Origin: Acridotheres tristis
Lineage: Eukaryota; Chordata; Aves; Passeriformes; Sturnidae
Assembly (NCBI GenBank): GCA_037013685.1
Contig: CM072892.1
Span: forward strand, 17,117,501-17,181,500
Direction: 5' to 3'
DNA length: 64,000 bases
In this document: positions 25,611 through 38,679 of the stretch, piece by piece
Layout: every line of letters starts with the position of its first letter
How positions within the stretch are numbered: the stretch's first letter is position 1
The notes under the pieces: model-generated
What the model was told of the DNA's origin: nothing
What the model saw: only the letters and a program-made list of their open reading frames with translations
The model's database searches: none
Made by a program: the position numbers and the translations under genes

Positions 25611-26697
25611 GTATTATTTTAAAAAAGAAAAACACCAAAAAACCTCCAAACAATTTTAAAAAATTGTTACTGATTTAAATATGATTGGGAGAATCTTGTT
25701 TGCCTACAATCCTATAGCATTTTAAAAAAATACTTTGGTGACTGTTCTCCTGATCATTTAGCTTCTCAGCATTTTTCCAACTCCAGGTTGAGCAAGCCTA
25801 CACCACAGAAGTTTGTAAAGCATGTTAATGCCACGGAAACTGGGCAGGGGCCAGCTGAGGGCTTGTGCATCAAGTTGGGGTAGAAATGCCTATGATGCCC
25901 TTGTTTCAAGAAGGTCTGACTGGCAAGTGCTCTCTCCTTTCTTGCCCTGTGCCAAGTCCACAGCTCATTTCTGGCCAGCTCAGCTTTCACATTGGCAACC
26001 TCGCTGCTATTCCAGGTCCCTGGGGCTCCCCCCCACACCCCTAACAGGCAGCCCTGCTTTCACATCCCCCTCAATACCAGGAGAAGTGGGGACATGACTC
26101 TGCCCTAGGACTGCTCCCTCTGGTACCTGGCTGCTTGGTGACTCGGCAGACCAAGCCATTTTTCAGCCTGCCCATCTTCCTGGCTGAGGCTCTCCCATGA
26201 GGAGTCCTTTACACCTTTAATAGGAAATTTTGCAGTTCCACTCCATTTCATATTTCTACTCGAGAATTTCATTTTTTCATTTAGTTATCCAAAAGTAGTT
26301 ATTTAGCTGCAGGACAGGAAGGTAAGAATGAGTGATCAAACCTTTCATCTCTGAGTCCAGCTTTAAGTTCAGGTTAACCTGCTCTTGCTGTGTCTGGTTA
26401 TAGCAATCAAATTATTAGCAAAAATATTAACTGGGCTAATTTGAATCAGTGTAAATGACTGATTAATACTGTAGGAATTATAAGAACCCAGTAGCTTCAG
26501 CAATAAATTAATACGGGTTTCTTCCCATGAAGTACACAGTAAATTTACATGGAGCATTTGGCACCTTTCGGAAGGCAGTGAGGTTGGTAACAAAGCTCCT
26601 TTCACAGAACATGAGATCAGTTTGAATTGCAGGAATCAGATTGTGAATGCTTTTTGACATAATGAACCTGACAGCTTCACACCTACTTCTGATGGAA
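25611..26697. other. Non-coding, nothing recognised
   Basis: Mixed AT-rich and moderately GC-rich sequence. ORFs on both strands near 25766-26097 overlap each other and carry no recognisable domain. There is no repeat or RNA gene I can support. Confidence 0.6.
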
Positions 26698-26727
26698 AAG
26701 TGTGCAAAAGTTGCACTTTGCACACTT
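26698..26727. repeat. Perfect 11-bp hairpin
   Basis: Arms AAGTGTGCAAA (26698-26708) and TTTGCACACTT (26717-26727) are perfectly complementary around an 8-nt loop. The stem is too short for a microRNA precursor. It could act as a palindromic protein-binding site or be chance. Confidence 0.7.
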
Positions 26728-26904
26728 GCTGGAACTGTACCAAGGGACTGGGGACTGAAAAAGTAAATGAGTGTGAAAGTTCAGACCTGGAGAGGAATTG
26801 GATTTTCCTGTATGACATGTTCACAGTTGTGCCCAGTTCTGGGCCCCTGTGTACGTGACAGACATGGACTTACTGTGAGCCCAGCCAAGGGCCATGATGA
26901 TGAC

Positions 26905-27413
26905 TCAGGGATTGGAGCACCTTCCATATGAAGGAAGGCTGGGACAGCTAGAACTGTTAAGAGAGAGGCTCAGGGGGAATCCATTTGGAAACAATCCTGT
27001 GCAATGTTGTTCTCTAGGGTAACCCTGCTTGAGCAGAGGCTGGACCAAATGACCCCACTGTGATCCCTTCAACCTGACCCATTCTGTGATTCTTACCAGT
27101 GCATATAAACACCTGATGGAAAGGAATGAAGATAAAGGAGCCAGACTCTTCTCAGTAGTGCTCAGTGACAGAACAGGAGACCATGGGCACACGTCATGCC
27201 AAATTCAAACTGAACGCAGGACTTTTTTTAATTGTGAGGAGGATTAACAGTGGCAAAGATTGCCCAGAGAGGTCTCAATTTATGGAGATCTTTGAAACCC
27301 AGCTGGACACAGTCCTGGGCAACTGGTTCCAAGTGGCCTTGCTTGAGCAGAGGGGTTGGACTAGATGATATCAAGAGGCTGCTCCAAACTTCAACCATTC
27401 TGTGATTCAAAAC
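26905..27413 (+). mobile_element. CR1 LINE 3' segment, interrupted by a second CR1
   Basis: The outer element starts at about GATTGGAGCACC, runs through a GAGAGGCTCAGGGGGA block to about 26980, is broken, and resumes at 27094. There the CAGTGCATATAAACACCTGATGG and GAGCCAGACTCTTCTCAGTAGTG blocks follow in CR1 order. It continues through TTGCCCAGAGAGG and CTGGACACAGTCCTGGGCAAC, then GCTTGAGCAGAGGGGTTGGACTAGATGAT, and ends CCATTCTGTGATTC. This is the sense-strand CR1 3' UTR. There is no intact ORF2 and the copy cannot be active. ORFs overlapping it are repeat frames. Confidence 0.9.
26981..27093 (+). mobile_element. Inner CR1 3' tail nested in another CR1
   Basis: This 113-bp piece is itself a CR1 3' end: GCTTGAGCAGAGGCTGGACC, CTTCAACCTGACCCATTCTGTGATTCT. 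It sits exactly where the outer copy's expected GGGGGATC...CAGTGTATATAAA continuity is broken, in the same orientation. The inner copy therefore inserted after the outer one. No clear target-site duplication is visible, as is common for CR1. Confidence 0.75.
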
Positions 27414-28819
27414 CTGAATTCAGCTGCTCTTTAAATGCAGCTGGTACATGCCTTGTCATCTTGTGTACATTTGCATCCAACAATCTGAGAATCACTTTGC
27501 CTCTTGGTCTCCTTGCAGTGCTGCCAGTGGAGAGCCAGGAGCCCAAAGTGTGTTGCTCCACAGCATCTCAAAGGTACCGAATTCCTACCTCTGCTGGTGC
27601 ACAGAAGTGCTTCGGTACTGAGAAGCTTCAGAAGCTGGGTACAGAAGATCACAAACATAAGGTTTACACTGTTTTATACCAGGTTTCAGAAACAGGGATT
27701 CTTTTGTAAGCCTGTCCTGGTTAAACCTGGTAAGTGACCTGAGAACCACTGTAGGGACCAGCTATGTGGGTTCAACAGCAGCTGCTGCTGTTTTCTGTGA
27801 AATGCAGCTGGAGAAAGAGTAAGCAGTGGCATATCATCTCTGCAGTAGCTTAGTGGTTCTGTCAGGGAATCCAAAAGTTAAATTATTTCCTCAGACAGAG
27901 ATATTCAAACCCAAACCTTTTGCTGCTCCAAAGCGCCAGCTACAAAACTAGCCTATTACAAAATAGAAGCATTTTTCAATTTTCCTGTTGAAATTACTCA
28001 AGGCACTTAAAATAATTCATACTTCATTGCATCAGACTTGGAGGATGACAAGTTGGCCTAAAATCGGAAATTTTTGCTTGGATGCACAGTCCTTATCTAA
28101 GAGTTTGTCTTGTAAAGCATCTACCTCAAAGCAGACTACAACCATCTTATTGGGGTATTCCTATGGGAGGCAGGAGCTGTCAGTATAAATCCTAACTAGA
28201 AAGACATAATTAAGACCTTGCAGCACCAGAATTGAACGATATTGCTCTGCTAAGCCTTCCCTACTGTGGTGACCACAAACCCTGCATGCAAGGTGAGAAT
28301 GTTGCTGCAGATGTTGAATTCTGCAGCTACAGGGACTCCACTGTGGAAGATGCACACTTTAAAAAGTTGCAACAGTAAATGACAAGTCCCTAAAGTGTCC
28401 TTCTGGATCTTGGCTTTGGTAGCTTTACCTTCAGTATGTTTTCCCAGATCAGAGCTGAGGAACTTCATCAGAGATACCCATGGAGGAAGGAGGGAAGAAA
28501 TGATATTGCAGTGTGGTATTACTGTATTTGCTTTTTCAATAGGCTCTAGTCATTAATGTTGTCACAACCCTGGAAATTCACTCGAAGAAGATATCTGAAG
28601 GAAAACCTCTTCCTTCCTGCACACACAAACATACACAAGCAGAGTTTTTTTGATGATGCTTTCAGATAAACAGCCATCACAAAGCCTCAGTTTCATTTTA
28701 TCTCCATTTTAGCTCCAGGAAAAAAAATGCTGCTTCTGCCTGCAGCCTAAACAATTCACTTTGCTGCCAAGTGCCATCTCAAAAAGAGGAACAGTATAAA
28801 CTAATTTCATACCTATTCA
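27414..28819. other. Non-coding, no supported gene
   Basis: A good acceptor shape, CTCTTGGTCTCCTTGCAG ending at 27518, precedes two overlapping open frames that run to about 27709 and 27737. Neither frame resembles a known domain and the two compete, so I do not call an exon. The rest has short, unrelated ORFs. Confidence 0.5.
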
Positions 28820-29065
28820 GTTCAATAATAGGTATTGTTCTAACTATACCGCTAGTGATAAGAAACAGAACAGCTTATTTGCCATTGCTAAGCAACTGTT
28901 AAAACAGTGTGTAGAATTCAGCCAGCTCTAATGGGCTGATAGAAATCAGTGTCTGAAGTTCTTGTTTGCATTAGGAAGTCAACAATAATTGTCCTTCTCT
29001 ATTAACATGCATTTAATCTGGCTGCACCAGATTCAATCAGGATTCTGTCTTAATAGCTTTTGGAA
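28820..29065. promoter_or_regulatory. Candidate enhancer-like block
   Basis: The block has a palindromic SOX-type pair ACAAT-A-ATTGT at 28982-28992. TTAACATGCATTTAATC (homeodomain/POU-like) follows at about 29002-29018. TGCCATTGCTAAGCAAC, loosely RFX X-box-like, lies near 28880-28896. The composition differs from the surrounding T-tract-rich DNA and no frame is open. The call rests on motif density only. Confidence 0.25.
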
Positions 29066-29126
29066 TGGTCTGCTCTCCCTTAAAAAAAAATTTAACCATA
29101 ATGCATTGACCTGCTTTAAACCTCTT

Positions 29127-29147
29127 GTTTTGTTTTGTTTTGTTTTG
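29127..29147. repeat. (GTTTT)4 microsatellite
   Basis: Four GTTTT units plus G. A similar short run occurs at 57129-57147. Confidence 0.9.
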
Positions 29148-32100
29148 ATGCAGTGATGAAGGCAACATAGGAAAAATTAGGTAACATGAAACACTCTGCA
29201 GAAATAAAACCTGATGGTGTGAATGGCATCAAGTGGTAAGGCAGAGTTCAAGGTCTTTAGACAGGGTTCCATCAATCACAAGATGGCATTTGTGTTTGAG
29301 ATGCAAAGACATCTGCAAACCCCCTATACATTTGGAAAAACAGAATCTCGGCAAAACAGATATGGTGCATAAAACCATAGAATTTTTCCTAAGCTTAATT
29401 TATGAGTTCAGATTTTAATAATTTCTGTACATCATTTAGGAGAAAGGACTTTGGGGCCTCTGATGATGCCTTACTGAGATAAGGAATGGCCAAATGAATA
29501 AATGCAAAGGAAGAAATGTTGCACAAGAGGCTCCTGCATTCATAAGTACTGTTTTGTAGCTGCAGAATTATTTCTGTGACCTAAAAGGAGAATGCATTAT
29601 TATGAGAGGATGATACTTCCTCAGATGCTCTGTTCCCTCTGTGAAAGTAAAGATGCATGAGTAAGTAATGATGCATAAGCACAGGGCCTGAAGACTGACT
29701 GATGCTGGAGCTGGAAATCTGTACTGGTACTCAACACTGCTCTACTGCTTTTACTGGTACATAAATATATGATTAACACTTATGCCTGTCAGTAATCCCA
29801 TCACATTCATCAGAACCACCACTGTTTCCTGTTAAGTAAAAGCTTAAATATTCTGTTGGCACAAGCTGAGAAAATCAGCACTTTGTTCTATGCAGGTGAA
29901 ACAACATTGCCTTGCTCAGCCCACTGCACTTCACACCATGACTTACAAGAGACAGATCTTGCTGTAACAAGAGAAGGATAAGTGCTTTGAAAGACAGACT
30001 TCAGCCAGTGCCTGAGTCAGAAAACTAACTTGTCTCATAATGATATGAAAATGTGGGGTAAAAAGTTGAGACTGTCCCTCTGCAAAGCTTACGGCAGAGT
30101 CTGAGTCACCACAGGACATGAGAAAGCTGCTGGCAACGGCATGCAAAGCAGGCTGGATCTGAATTCTCCTGTTATGTAACTCCTACGTTAGCATCTTCTC
30201 TGCTCCACATATAAACCCAGAAAACATTAAAAAGCTGCTGCCGAAAGCAGTGCTTTTATTTCTTCATTTGTATGAGTCAAATGTGACTAAAAACATTAGC
30301 TATTTTCCACACAAGCTTTAGTACAGGACCAGGCACTTTCTTTGCTGGTATTGATGAGACCATTTGTTTCTGGATTCATTAAAAGAATGTTTGCACCCCC
30401 TAGTGTATAAGAATTTGCAAAAAATCAGGTTCTTCTAATAGCATTAGCTAAATGAGGACGTTTAATATTAAACCATAATAAAACCCCCTTGTTACAATCT
30501 TAAGAAACTTCGAGGGAAAGAATCATAAATTCAAAGATCATCTTAGGTGTAATCCTTTAGGTCTCTGACCTCAACAACTGTAGGACCTGAAAATGAGTTC
30601 TACTGAGTTGGATTTTTATCTCACTGGAAAATATCAGGGATTTAGAGTTCAAAAATGAGACTGTACCCAAACCAGAGAATTCAAATCCAGACCTTCCTGA
30701 GACTCAGGGATGTTGCATCCAACATTAGCCCATTAGTGAGATAATGTCTGTAGCTGTGTTTCACTGAAGGATAGATTTCTTTGGATTGAAATTTACTCCA
30801 GTTAACAGAAACTGTGAAAATGAGAGGCAGGCACTTAACTGTTCTCCAAGAACTACTGCCCAAATTGCACAGGTGTGCAGACCTCTCAATTCTGACAGTG
30901 CCCCACATCCCACCGTTTGGAGCTAGATCTTAAAACATTTTTGAAATAACTTCTTACAGCTGTGGATTCCTTTTTAATTCTTCAGATGTAATTTCACTTA
31001 TGGTGTTAAACAAGGTAGAACCAATGCCTGACATGAACCAATTGAACCTTCCTTGCTGGGACCTGAAGTGGCAGCTCAGCTTCCTGTGTCCAGTGTGAGT
31101 CTGGAACCTGAGCAAAGCCCAGGTGCTCCTGGAACCAAACCAAACCCAAGTTCTGGCTCCTGGCTGCTGAGCATGGAAAGGGAATGGTTTATGGGAGCAC
31201 TTTCTGGTGGGACTTACACTGACTTTTGAAGAGTCAGTGTGTGAGCCAGCCCTCTGCAGCATGGGCTGGTGTGTGCTGTTTGCTGACTGTCACTCGTGTG
31301 GGCAGGCTCTGATCTGACCAAACTACACACGTGTGTTTCAATAATTCCCCTGCTCACTCCTTTGCTGGAAATACGATTTCACCATTTCCCCTGAGATGTC
31401 TGAAACCCAATCACTGCAGCCTTGGCAAGTATCTGACAATCAGAAATATGATACTGCCAAGGAAAAAAAGTCTGTTTTCATTATCCAAGCAGAATTAAAT
31501 GTAAAAAGTAAGCAAATGGCATAAATAATGAAAATTATACTAGATTTTTAGAATTACTTTCATATCTAAGTAGTTTCTTATAATAAATGTATTCTAAAAT
31601 ATGACTTTCAGTCAGTGGTATTTACTATATTAAAAACAGACTGATTTTATTTATTGTACTATGCTTGTTAGCTCATCCAAGCCACTTTACTCTGTAATTT
31701 TAAATGAATTCTTTGGACTTTTTTTCAAAGAAAAGAAACTTGGCTTTTTGACAGAATAGTCCTTAATAAGTCACAACCAAGATACTGACAGGAGCTGTGA
31801 TGGTAACTTCTGTCAGGTAATCTTTTCTTCCAGAGAATGGAGTCATCATGATATTAGTGAAGAATTCTTTGTGTCATATGTGTAAATAAATAACAATAAT
31901 AATAATGTAACATATAAAAAGAGCCAGCATATCGCTGCGAAGGGTCCCCAAAGAATTACATTTCAAGGTTCAGTAGTACCAGTGTGATATAAACCAGGAG
32001 AATGGTATAATGCGAATATCTTTTAAAAATTACATGAACAAAAAGAAAATTATACTGACATGTGCAGGTGTCAATTTTAAAAGCAAGTCTCCATCCATAT

Positions 32101-35100
32101 TTAGAAAATTTGATCAATCTGCTTTAGAAACTGGACTAGTTACTTGCAAATGACTTTTTTTTTTTTAATTAAAAGCTCAGATCTTTCCATATAAATTAAT
32201 TTCTTGTTGGAGCTTTCTTTTGCACTATTTTTACTAGATACTCAGTGCTGTGATTTTTGTGGGACAAAATTCTAGCAGGAAAAGAGTTCACCAACTCTTC
32301 ATTGCTATTAAGAAAAATGCTGGTACCATGTGTCTAATTTCTGAGAACAGAAAGAAAAAATACTTCCTTCTGCAGATTTCACTGAAGTTGGGCTGTGATT
32401 TTCCTGCTTGGTCCTGCTTGATTCTTTCAGTGGCTCACGAATATAGGACTGAGGTTCCAGGTCACAGGAGGCAGAAATGTTGACAATCAGGTTGAGGTTC
32501 AAATGCAGCTTGACTTGGAGATGATGGTCATCACTCTCACAGCCTGTCTGAAATGAGCTGGTGCAGAAGATACTGCAGTTTTTATGCAGCTGGTGATGCA
32601 ATAGATGCTGCAATTGACAGTAAGCAAGCAGGAGCAGGAGACTGCTTGAAGTTTCAACGACTGGCCCAAGTGAACACTTGAATTCTTTTCCCACCTAAAA
32701 CTGAGATGTTTTAGCAGGACAATATGGTGATATTGATACAGAGTCTGTTGCTGGGATATAGAACTCCTAGGTTTAAACCCCCAGGGCTCTAAATTAGCTA
32801 CATAAAAGCAGTGCACACAGGAATGAAGAACAATTTTATTACATATAAAACGAAGTCTTGTGCATCACACCTGTCATTTTTCACAGGAGGATGTCAACAT
32901 AAAATGTAGGTAGAGAAGTGTGATACACAGCTTTCCAGGGATTCAGCTATAATCAAACAAAGGAATGGAAGATGTGATAATTCCTCTGCTCTAAATAATG
33001 AAAATAACTGAGGAATTTGTAGCTATGACATGGCTTGCTATGAAATACACTGGCTACATTGAAATTCCATATAAACTGAAATGGGCCTTTGTTCTTGGGG
33101 CTCTGAAAGAGATTGTCATACTTTCCTGGTCTTCCAATAGTGCCCAATGTTGTTTACACAGGAATGTCAGAGTGAGTTGTTGCTACTCCTTACAACATTG
33201 TCCTGTATAAAACTGAAGTACAGATGAGACAGATCCCTGAATTGATCATACCCCCAGGATTGTCTGAGATCATACTCAAGATTTTGATGTTTTTTTCATT
33301 TCTAGGAAACCATAATCCTACTTGTTGGTGGTGAGATGCTGAATTTCATTTATTAACCTGTTCTTGTCCCTTTTGAATATCTAATATGATATTTTATATG
33401 AATATTAGGGTGTGTATGAATATTGTTAATATTTCCTGCTTCAAGAAGGCTGAAGGATTCCAACTTTTGCAGAGATGCAAATAATTGGTCATATTTCCCA
33501 AAAGCCTCATGCAGCTATTATTCCAAGAGGCATCATGCTAAAGTTGTGGAGAGAAGGCACTGTGGTTAATGCAGTTTGGCAAGTCACTGTAATATTCACT
33601 ACATTTCCTTGACATAGTTTAATGGAATGAGAAGCATGCACTCTGTGTCAAGGAAAATTACCTGGTGACCCTTGCTGTAGCTTGATGCCTGTTCATAACT
33701 GGATAGCTATGAAATGGTGTGGAAAATCTCATATGAACTCCACTCCCCCTGGTTCTATCCCATAGGAAACTAATTTCCTATCAGCTTGTCTATTAAAAAA
33801 AAGAAGCTTGCTTTGGTGTTTTCATTTGCCACAGTATTATTTCATACACACAACAGAGCTCTCTGCTGAGCCTTCCTCTTGGTCTACCCCTGATGGAAAG
33901 ATAAACCAATAATGGAAGTGAATACAGAAAAAATTAAATATAGGGAAATGCAAAGGATACTTTTTTTTTTTTATGAGAAGCAATGAGACTGTTGCAGTCC
34001 CTTTTTGCAGGAAGCAGTCTTGTTCTGCTCTCATGAATTTCCTTCTTTCCTTAGAAAACATATTTGCAGAGTGAACTTTTTAGCTGTGTAATATTAGGGA
34101 ACTAAATTTTACCCCCCCGCATGAATAAATAATTGTCAGTGACAGCTGGAAAATGAATTTCATGTTCTTGAAAGACACTGGATGATGTCAAAGTCTTCTG
34201 TTGATTCATTTCAGAAAAGGCATGTTCTCTTCCCAGGGCCTCACCCCTGACCAAGGGAACAAATTGGTAAGCAGTGTTCAGAGCAGATCCTTTTATTCTT
34301 TGGCTCATCTGTTCCGACTGCCAGGAAGATTCCCAGTCAGTGCCAGCCCCATTAAGTGCACACAGACATGCAACCACCCAACTTATCACTTAAGAGCTGG
34401 TTCTTCCCTTGCTTTGGTGGGGAATGTAGGCAACTGATTGGGGCAGATCTCTGGAGCCTCACATGCTAGTCCTGCAAACATATCCCTTTGGATTTGTGCC
34501 AGGAAACTTACAGGTCAGACATCTGCAGCAGGGCTCCAGCAGGACCCTTCTGCTTTGGTACCTCACTTTTTGTGGGTGCAATGTACTGGGGGAATGCACT
34601 GTCACACACTGCTGCCTCCACCCACAGCCTGGTGCTGTGTGCCCAGCCCAAGCCTTGGTGAGCTCAGGAGCAGGAGCAGTGTGTGCCCCACGACACGGGC
34701 ATGGCTGCTGTGGTTAGGTGTGACTAGACCTAGGCTCAAAGCTTCCAAGAGCTGGAAAGCTGCACACTGGCACCTCCGACACAATAAGGGCTAGCATGCC
34801 ACTCATGCACAGAGATGCTATTTTTGCAGCATGTTGGACTCATTAGGTGGGAGTGTCAGTGTCTGAAAAAGGTGGAAAACAGTAAAGAGACAGGTCCTCA
34901 GTACCTGCCTTTGATGTCTCCAATAGCATGAAAGCCAGCCTATGCCACTGTTCTGGTACAGTGACATTAAAAAAAAATCAAAAAAAGGAAATCATCAACC
35001 ATAGAGGAGATCCCTGCAATTTGGCTGTGCTCCTGATCCACAAAGCTACTTTTCTGGTTTCTCCCATTAGCCCAGCTGCAATATGTGCAGAGGCAGATTA

Positions 35101-38100
35101 TGTATCAGGCCAAAATATTAACGTTCCCAGCATTAATGCTTTGCAGCCTTTAAAATGAAGAGCACTAACAGAAAAAAATCTTTTCAATCCTTTCATATAA
35201 AATCCCATCATTCTGAACTGACAAAAATAAATGCTGTGAACTTTCAGTGATATTGCACCACATAAAAAGGTTATTAAAAATGTATTTGAAGGACTAGCTT
35301 TGTCAATACTAATGCACTGAAGAAAGGGAGGGCTTCCCACTTCAGGCACTGATGTACAGACTTAGTGAGGGAGTGATTACTGCAATAACAGATTCTGGTA
35401 GCTTTAAGTTAGACAGCATTTTTAGACTTCCTATGCAAAGAATCGCCTTCAGTTATAAAAAGATGAGCTACTTAGTAATATTGAGGTGATATAAGAATAT
35501 GTGTTTAAAGAAATTCTGCCAAGTAGATATTGGTTTGACTCTGAAAATGTGTTTGAAAGATGAGGTGGGAGAGATAAAACATAGCAGTGTAGAGGAACAG
35601 AAGAGTACTGGTAGGTATGTAAATGATTTATTGGTTTATTTGTTGATTCTTATTTCCATAGTAATCAGAAGGGTTTTTAGAGATGATCTGTACATTCCCT
35701 AAAGTGATATGAACATAGCAACAAAGTGCCAGTGCATGAAAATTTTAAAGCACAATTGCATCCACTTTGAGAAGTGGGTCCACTCTCTTGTCTTGAATTG
35801 ACACCTCTGACCTTGCCACAGATTTTGGACTAAATAACTATTTAATCAAGATTCAGTATTACTACCATGGGGTTTTTGTGCCTGTCTTCCAAGACCAAAT
35901 GAAGGCCAGTCTCATTGATGTAAATGAGCTTAGAACAAAAAAATAACAGAGAGAAAAAGCCAATATTTCAAACCTTTACATTCAGTCATTTAAGATGATT
36001 ATAAGAGGGGTAAGAATTTATTTTTAATTATAATTGTGGTTTTTTTATAATAATACTCCCTCTGAAGAATACAGAAAACACTCTACTCCTCCCACTGGTA
36101 CGTGCTGCCACTTCCAGTTTTGTTCCCCTCGTGTCCGAGGGAAGATGAACATCTTTGACTCCAGGAGTCAGTCCCTGATGAAGTGAGAAGGTAAGTGCCA
36201 ACTGCCTCAGCTGTGCTGACAGCTCTCACACAGGTTTTGTACAATCCTGTCTTTCTGAGCCTCAGCTCCTAAAGGAGCTGTGTTCTGCATTGCTTTCTTT
36301 TCAGTGCACAGTAGTCTGCTTTTCACAGGTTAACTGAATGAATGGAATGCCCATTCTCCGTCTTGAGGCCTATGTGTCTTAAGGATGCAAGGGTTTTAAA
36401 TAATAAACTCAGTACAATTGTTCTTGTGCAAAGAGGGTCCCTTTGAACTATAGCTGGAATGTCTGGCAGCTCTTGCCCTAGTGGTGAAAGGTCCATTCCC
36501 TTCAGGACTTAAAAAACCTTTCTGAAATCTTTTCTGGCTGTTCTGCCTTAGCAGTGATGGGAAGTAGCAGAAGAACACAACAGATGTTTAAGAGAACAGT
36601 ACAGTAACATGTAACAAGTTTACATAAAGGATATTTTTGGTTTGGTTTTGGGCTTTTCGGGTGTTTGGGACTATTTTAAAATAATGTTTAAATATGTTCT
36701 GGACTTCTGTGCATTGATGCACTCGCATGATAGTCTCCAGCAGGGATTTAATTGACTTTTCCAAGTTCATAGATGGGGATGTGGTAACTCAGGCTGAGCA
36801 TGAAAAGTAGCACCGGGTAAAAAACTGCATGGTCTTTTGCAAGGCAATGACATTTTTCTGTTTTCCAGGGTGTGACAACTACTAATGACAATATTATTTT
36901 AATAGCAAATAATCTGTAGACCTTTAGTTTGCTACAATGTAGTGCTCTTAAACTTATACTGTATTACATATGTGGAGATAGGACACACACACACCATCTA
37001 GAAAAGCATTAAAGCTGCCACTGGCAGTCATCACAATTTTGAAGAGTGACACGTCTGCAACCTGGCTTAGTATTGAGCATATCTCAGAGGAGACATGTCC
37101 CTAAATTAACACAGCAAATAATGTAGGATTAATACATACATCTGTAATTTTAACACTAATGTCTTCGTCATGACAACTAGAAACACAACTTAATCTTTCT
37201 TGTTATTTCCAGAGTTAGCAGAGAATTGAAATGAAGTGCTTAGTGGATTTAAACACTTAATCTTCGCTGAATATTTTCACAATACTTCAAATATACACGC
37301 ATGAGTATCATTCAGTGGAGAAAATGGACGTGACCCCTATTGTTCTGGTGACTGTATCTACTATCCAGCTGCCACATGGAGCTTTGTTTTGAGTCAGCAA
37401 TAATTTTTCAGTATTTATTTCAAATTTCACTGATGTCATTTATTAAAAACTATCAGGGCATTAATGTGAGAAGATACTTTGAAGGAAAAAAATCTGGGCA
37501 GAAATCACACATATATACATCTAGTGCCCAGGATACTGCAGACCCTGATGCTGCTGCAAACTTTGAGGTTTATTTCCATAGTGTAACATTCTTTGTTTCA
37601 AGATTTTGTGAAAGCCAAGCAAGTTTACGAGCTGCCCCATTGCATCCTTTCCCCATCCACTGATCCAAGTCTAAAGAGATATTGGTACAGAATGAAGACA
37701 GGGCCCTGAATACAGCTTTCTGAAAGGTGTATGACTGCAATAATTTTACTTGCCATGAAGTTTAAAAAAAAAACCTTCAGGCCATACATAAGCGATCATA
37801 GACCTCTGGCTAATGTGTGCTGCTAGCAGTGATGACACCCAGCACCAGCACTGGACACCAGCAGTGTCTTAGATGGGACACCAGCAGTACACTTAGTGGG
37901 GTCCAACGGCATGGCTGCCTTCCACCTTTTAGCCGTCCACTGAAGCTTCTGAGCTCCATAGCCTCTGTTATACTTGGTTTGCAGGCACCAGGTGAGAGAA
38001 GTACCTAGAAATCCTCTCTAGGATCCATGCTCAGCGCTGCAAAGGGTCACTCAACAAGTGATGCTCAGAGGCCACGGGCAGCACCCCTGCACCGCAGCAG

Positions 38101-38199
38101 CCTTGCTCAAACTTCCCAAGAACACCCAACCTCTGCAGGAAAAAAAACACCCTTTGTTACGACAAGGATTTTTTCACTCCGATTTTTCACTCCTAGCCG
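29148..38199. other. Non-coding stretch, no gene seen
   Basis: About 9 kb without a supportable gene. It is AT-rich with short homopolymers (T12 at 32155-32166, T-run at 33960-33972) and (AC)6 at 36983-36994. A CpG-poor GC-rich patch lies at about 34540-34790. An octamer motif ATGCAAAT at 33475-33482 runs directly into AATTGG. A consensus donor GTAAGT occurs at 36191. ORFs, including 32308-32694 minus (128 codons), have no recognisable domain. No CR1 copy was recognised here. Confidence 0.6.
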
Positions 38200-38428
38200 G
38201 TTCAGATCAGTATGTCAGACATTCGTCCACCCCGTATTTCTCCTCCGATGCCTTTGCTAGCTCGGCAGGACGTGCTCATTCCAGCAGCTTTATTTCCTGC
38301 AATCGCAGCGGGCCCAGGGACCCTCCTGCGGCCCGGGCTCTCACAGGCAACCGCGGCGGCCGCCTGGCAGCGCCGGGAGCGGCACCCCGGTGCTGGGCCA
38401 AAAGCGGGGCAGGGCGGCGGGCGGGCAG

Positions 38429-38510
38429 AGGGTACAAAGAGGGCAGGCGAGCTCCCGCGGTCAGCGGGGACAAAGAGGGCGGCGGGCGGGCACAGGGCAC
38501 AGACAGGGCG
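38429..38510. repeat. Degenerate GC-rich tandem repeat (about 3 units)
   Basis: GGGTACAAAGAGGGC (about 38430), GGGGACAAAGAGGGC (about 38466) and GGGCACAGACAGGGC (about 38495) recur every 29-36 bp, each linked by GGCGGGC-type spacers. The pattern suggests a decayed minisatellite inside the CpG island. Confidence 0.6.
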
Positions 38511-38664
38511 GGCGGGCTTCGGGCGAGTTCCGGCCGTGTCTCGGCGGGCCGGGAGCGGCTCCCGGCGGGCCGCGGGCTCCCCCCGGCGGCGGCGAGGCCG
38601 CGGTGCAGGGCGCGCCCCTCAGGGCCCAGCGGAGGGCGGGGCCGGCGGCGCGGGCCCGGGGCGC

Positions 38665-38679
38665 CCGGCAGGGGGCGGC
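38665..38679 (+). promoter_or_regulatory. Candidate CTCF binding site
   Basis: CCGGCAGGGGGCGGC fits every position of the CTCF core consensus CCRSYAGRKGGCRSY. It lies 52 bp upstream of the tRNA gene inside a CpG island. CTCF is the main vertebrate insulator protein, and tRNA genes can themselves act as barriers, so the pairing hints at a boundary element. GC-rich DNA gives chance matches more easily, so binding data are needed. Confidence 0.5.

Noticed and set aside
27365..27737. Two overlapping frames after an acceptor-like CAG at 27518
   Set aside because: Neither frame has a recognisable domain, part is CR1, and there is no clear donor or poly(A) site. Chance is the simplest reading.
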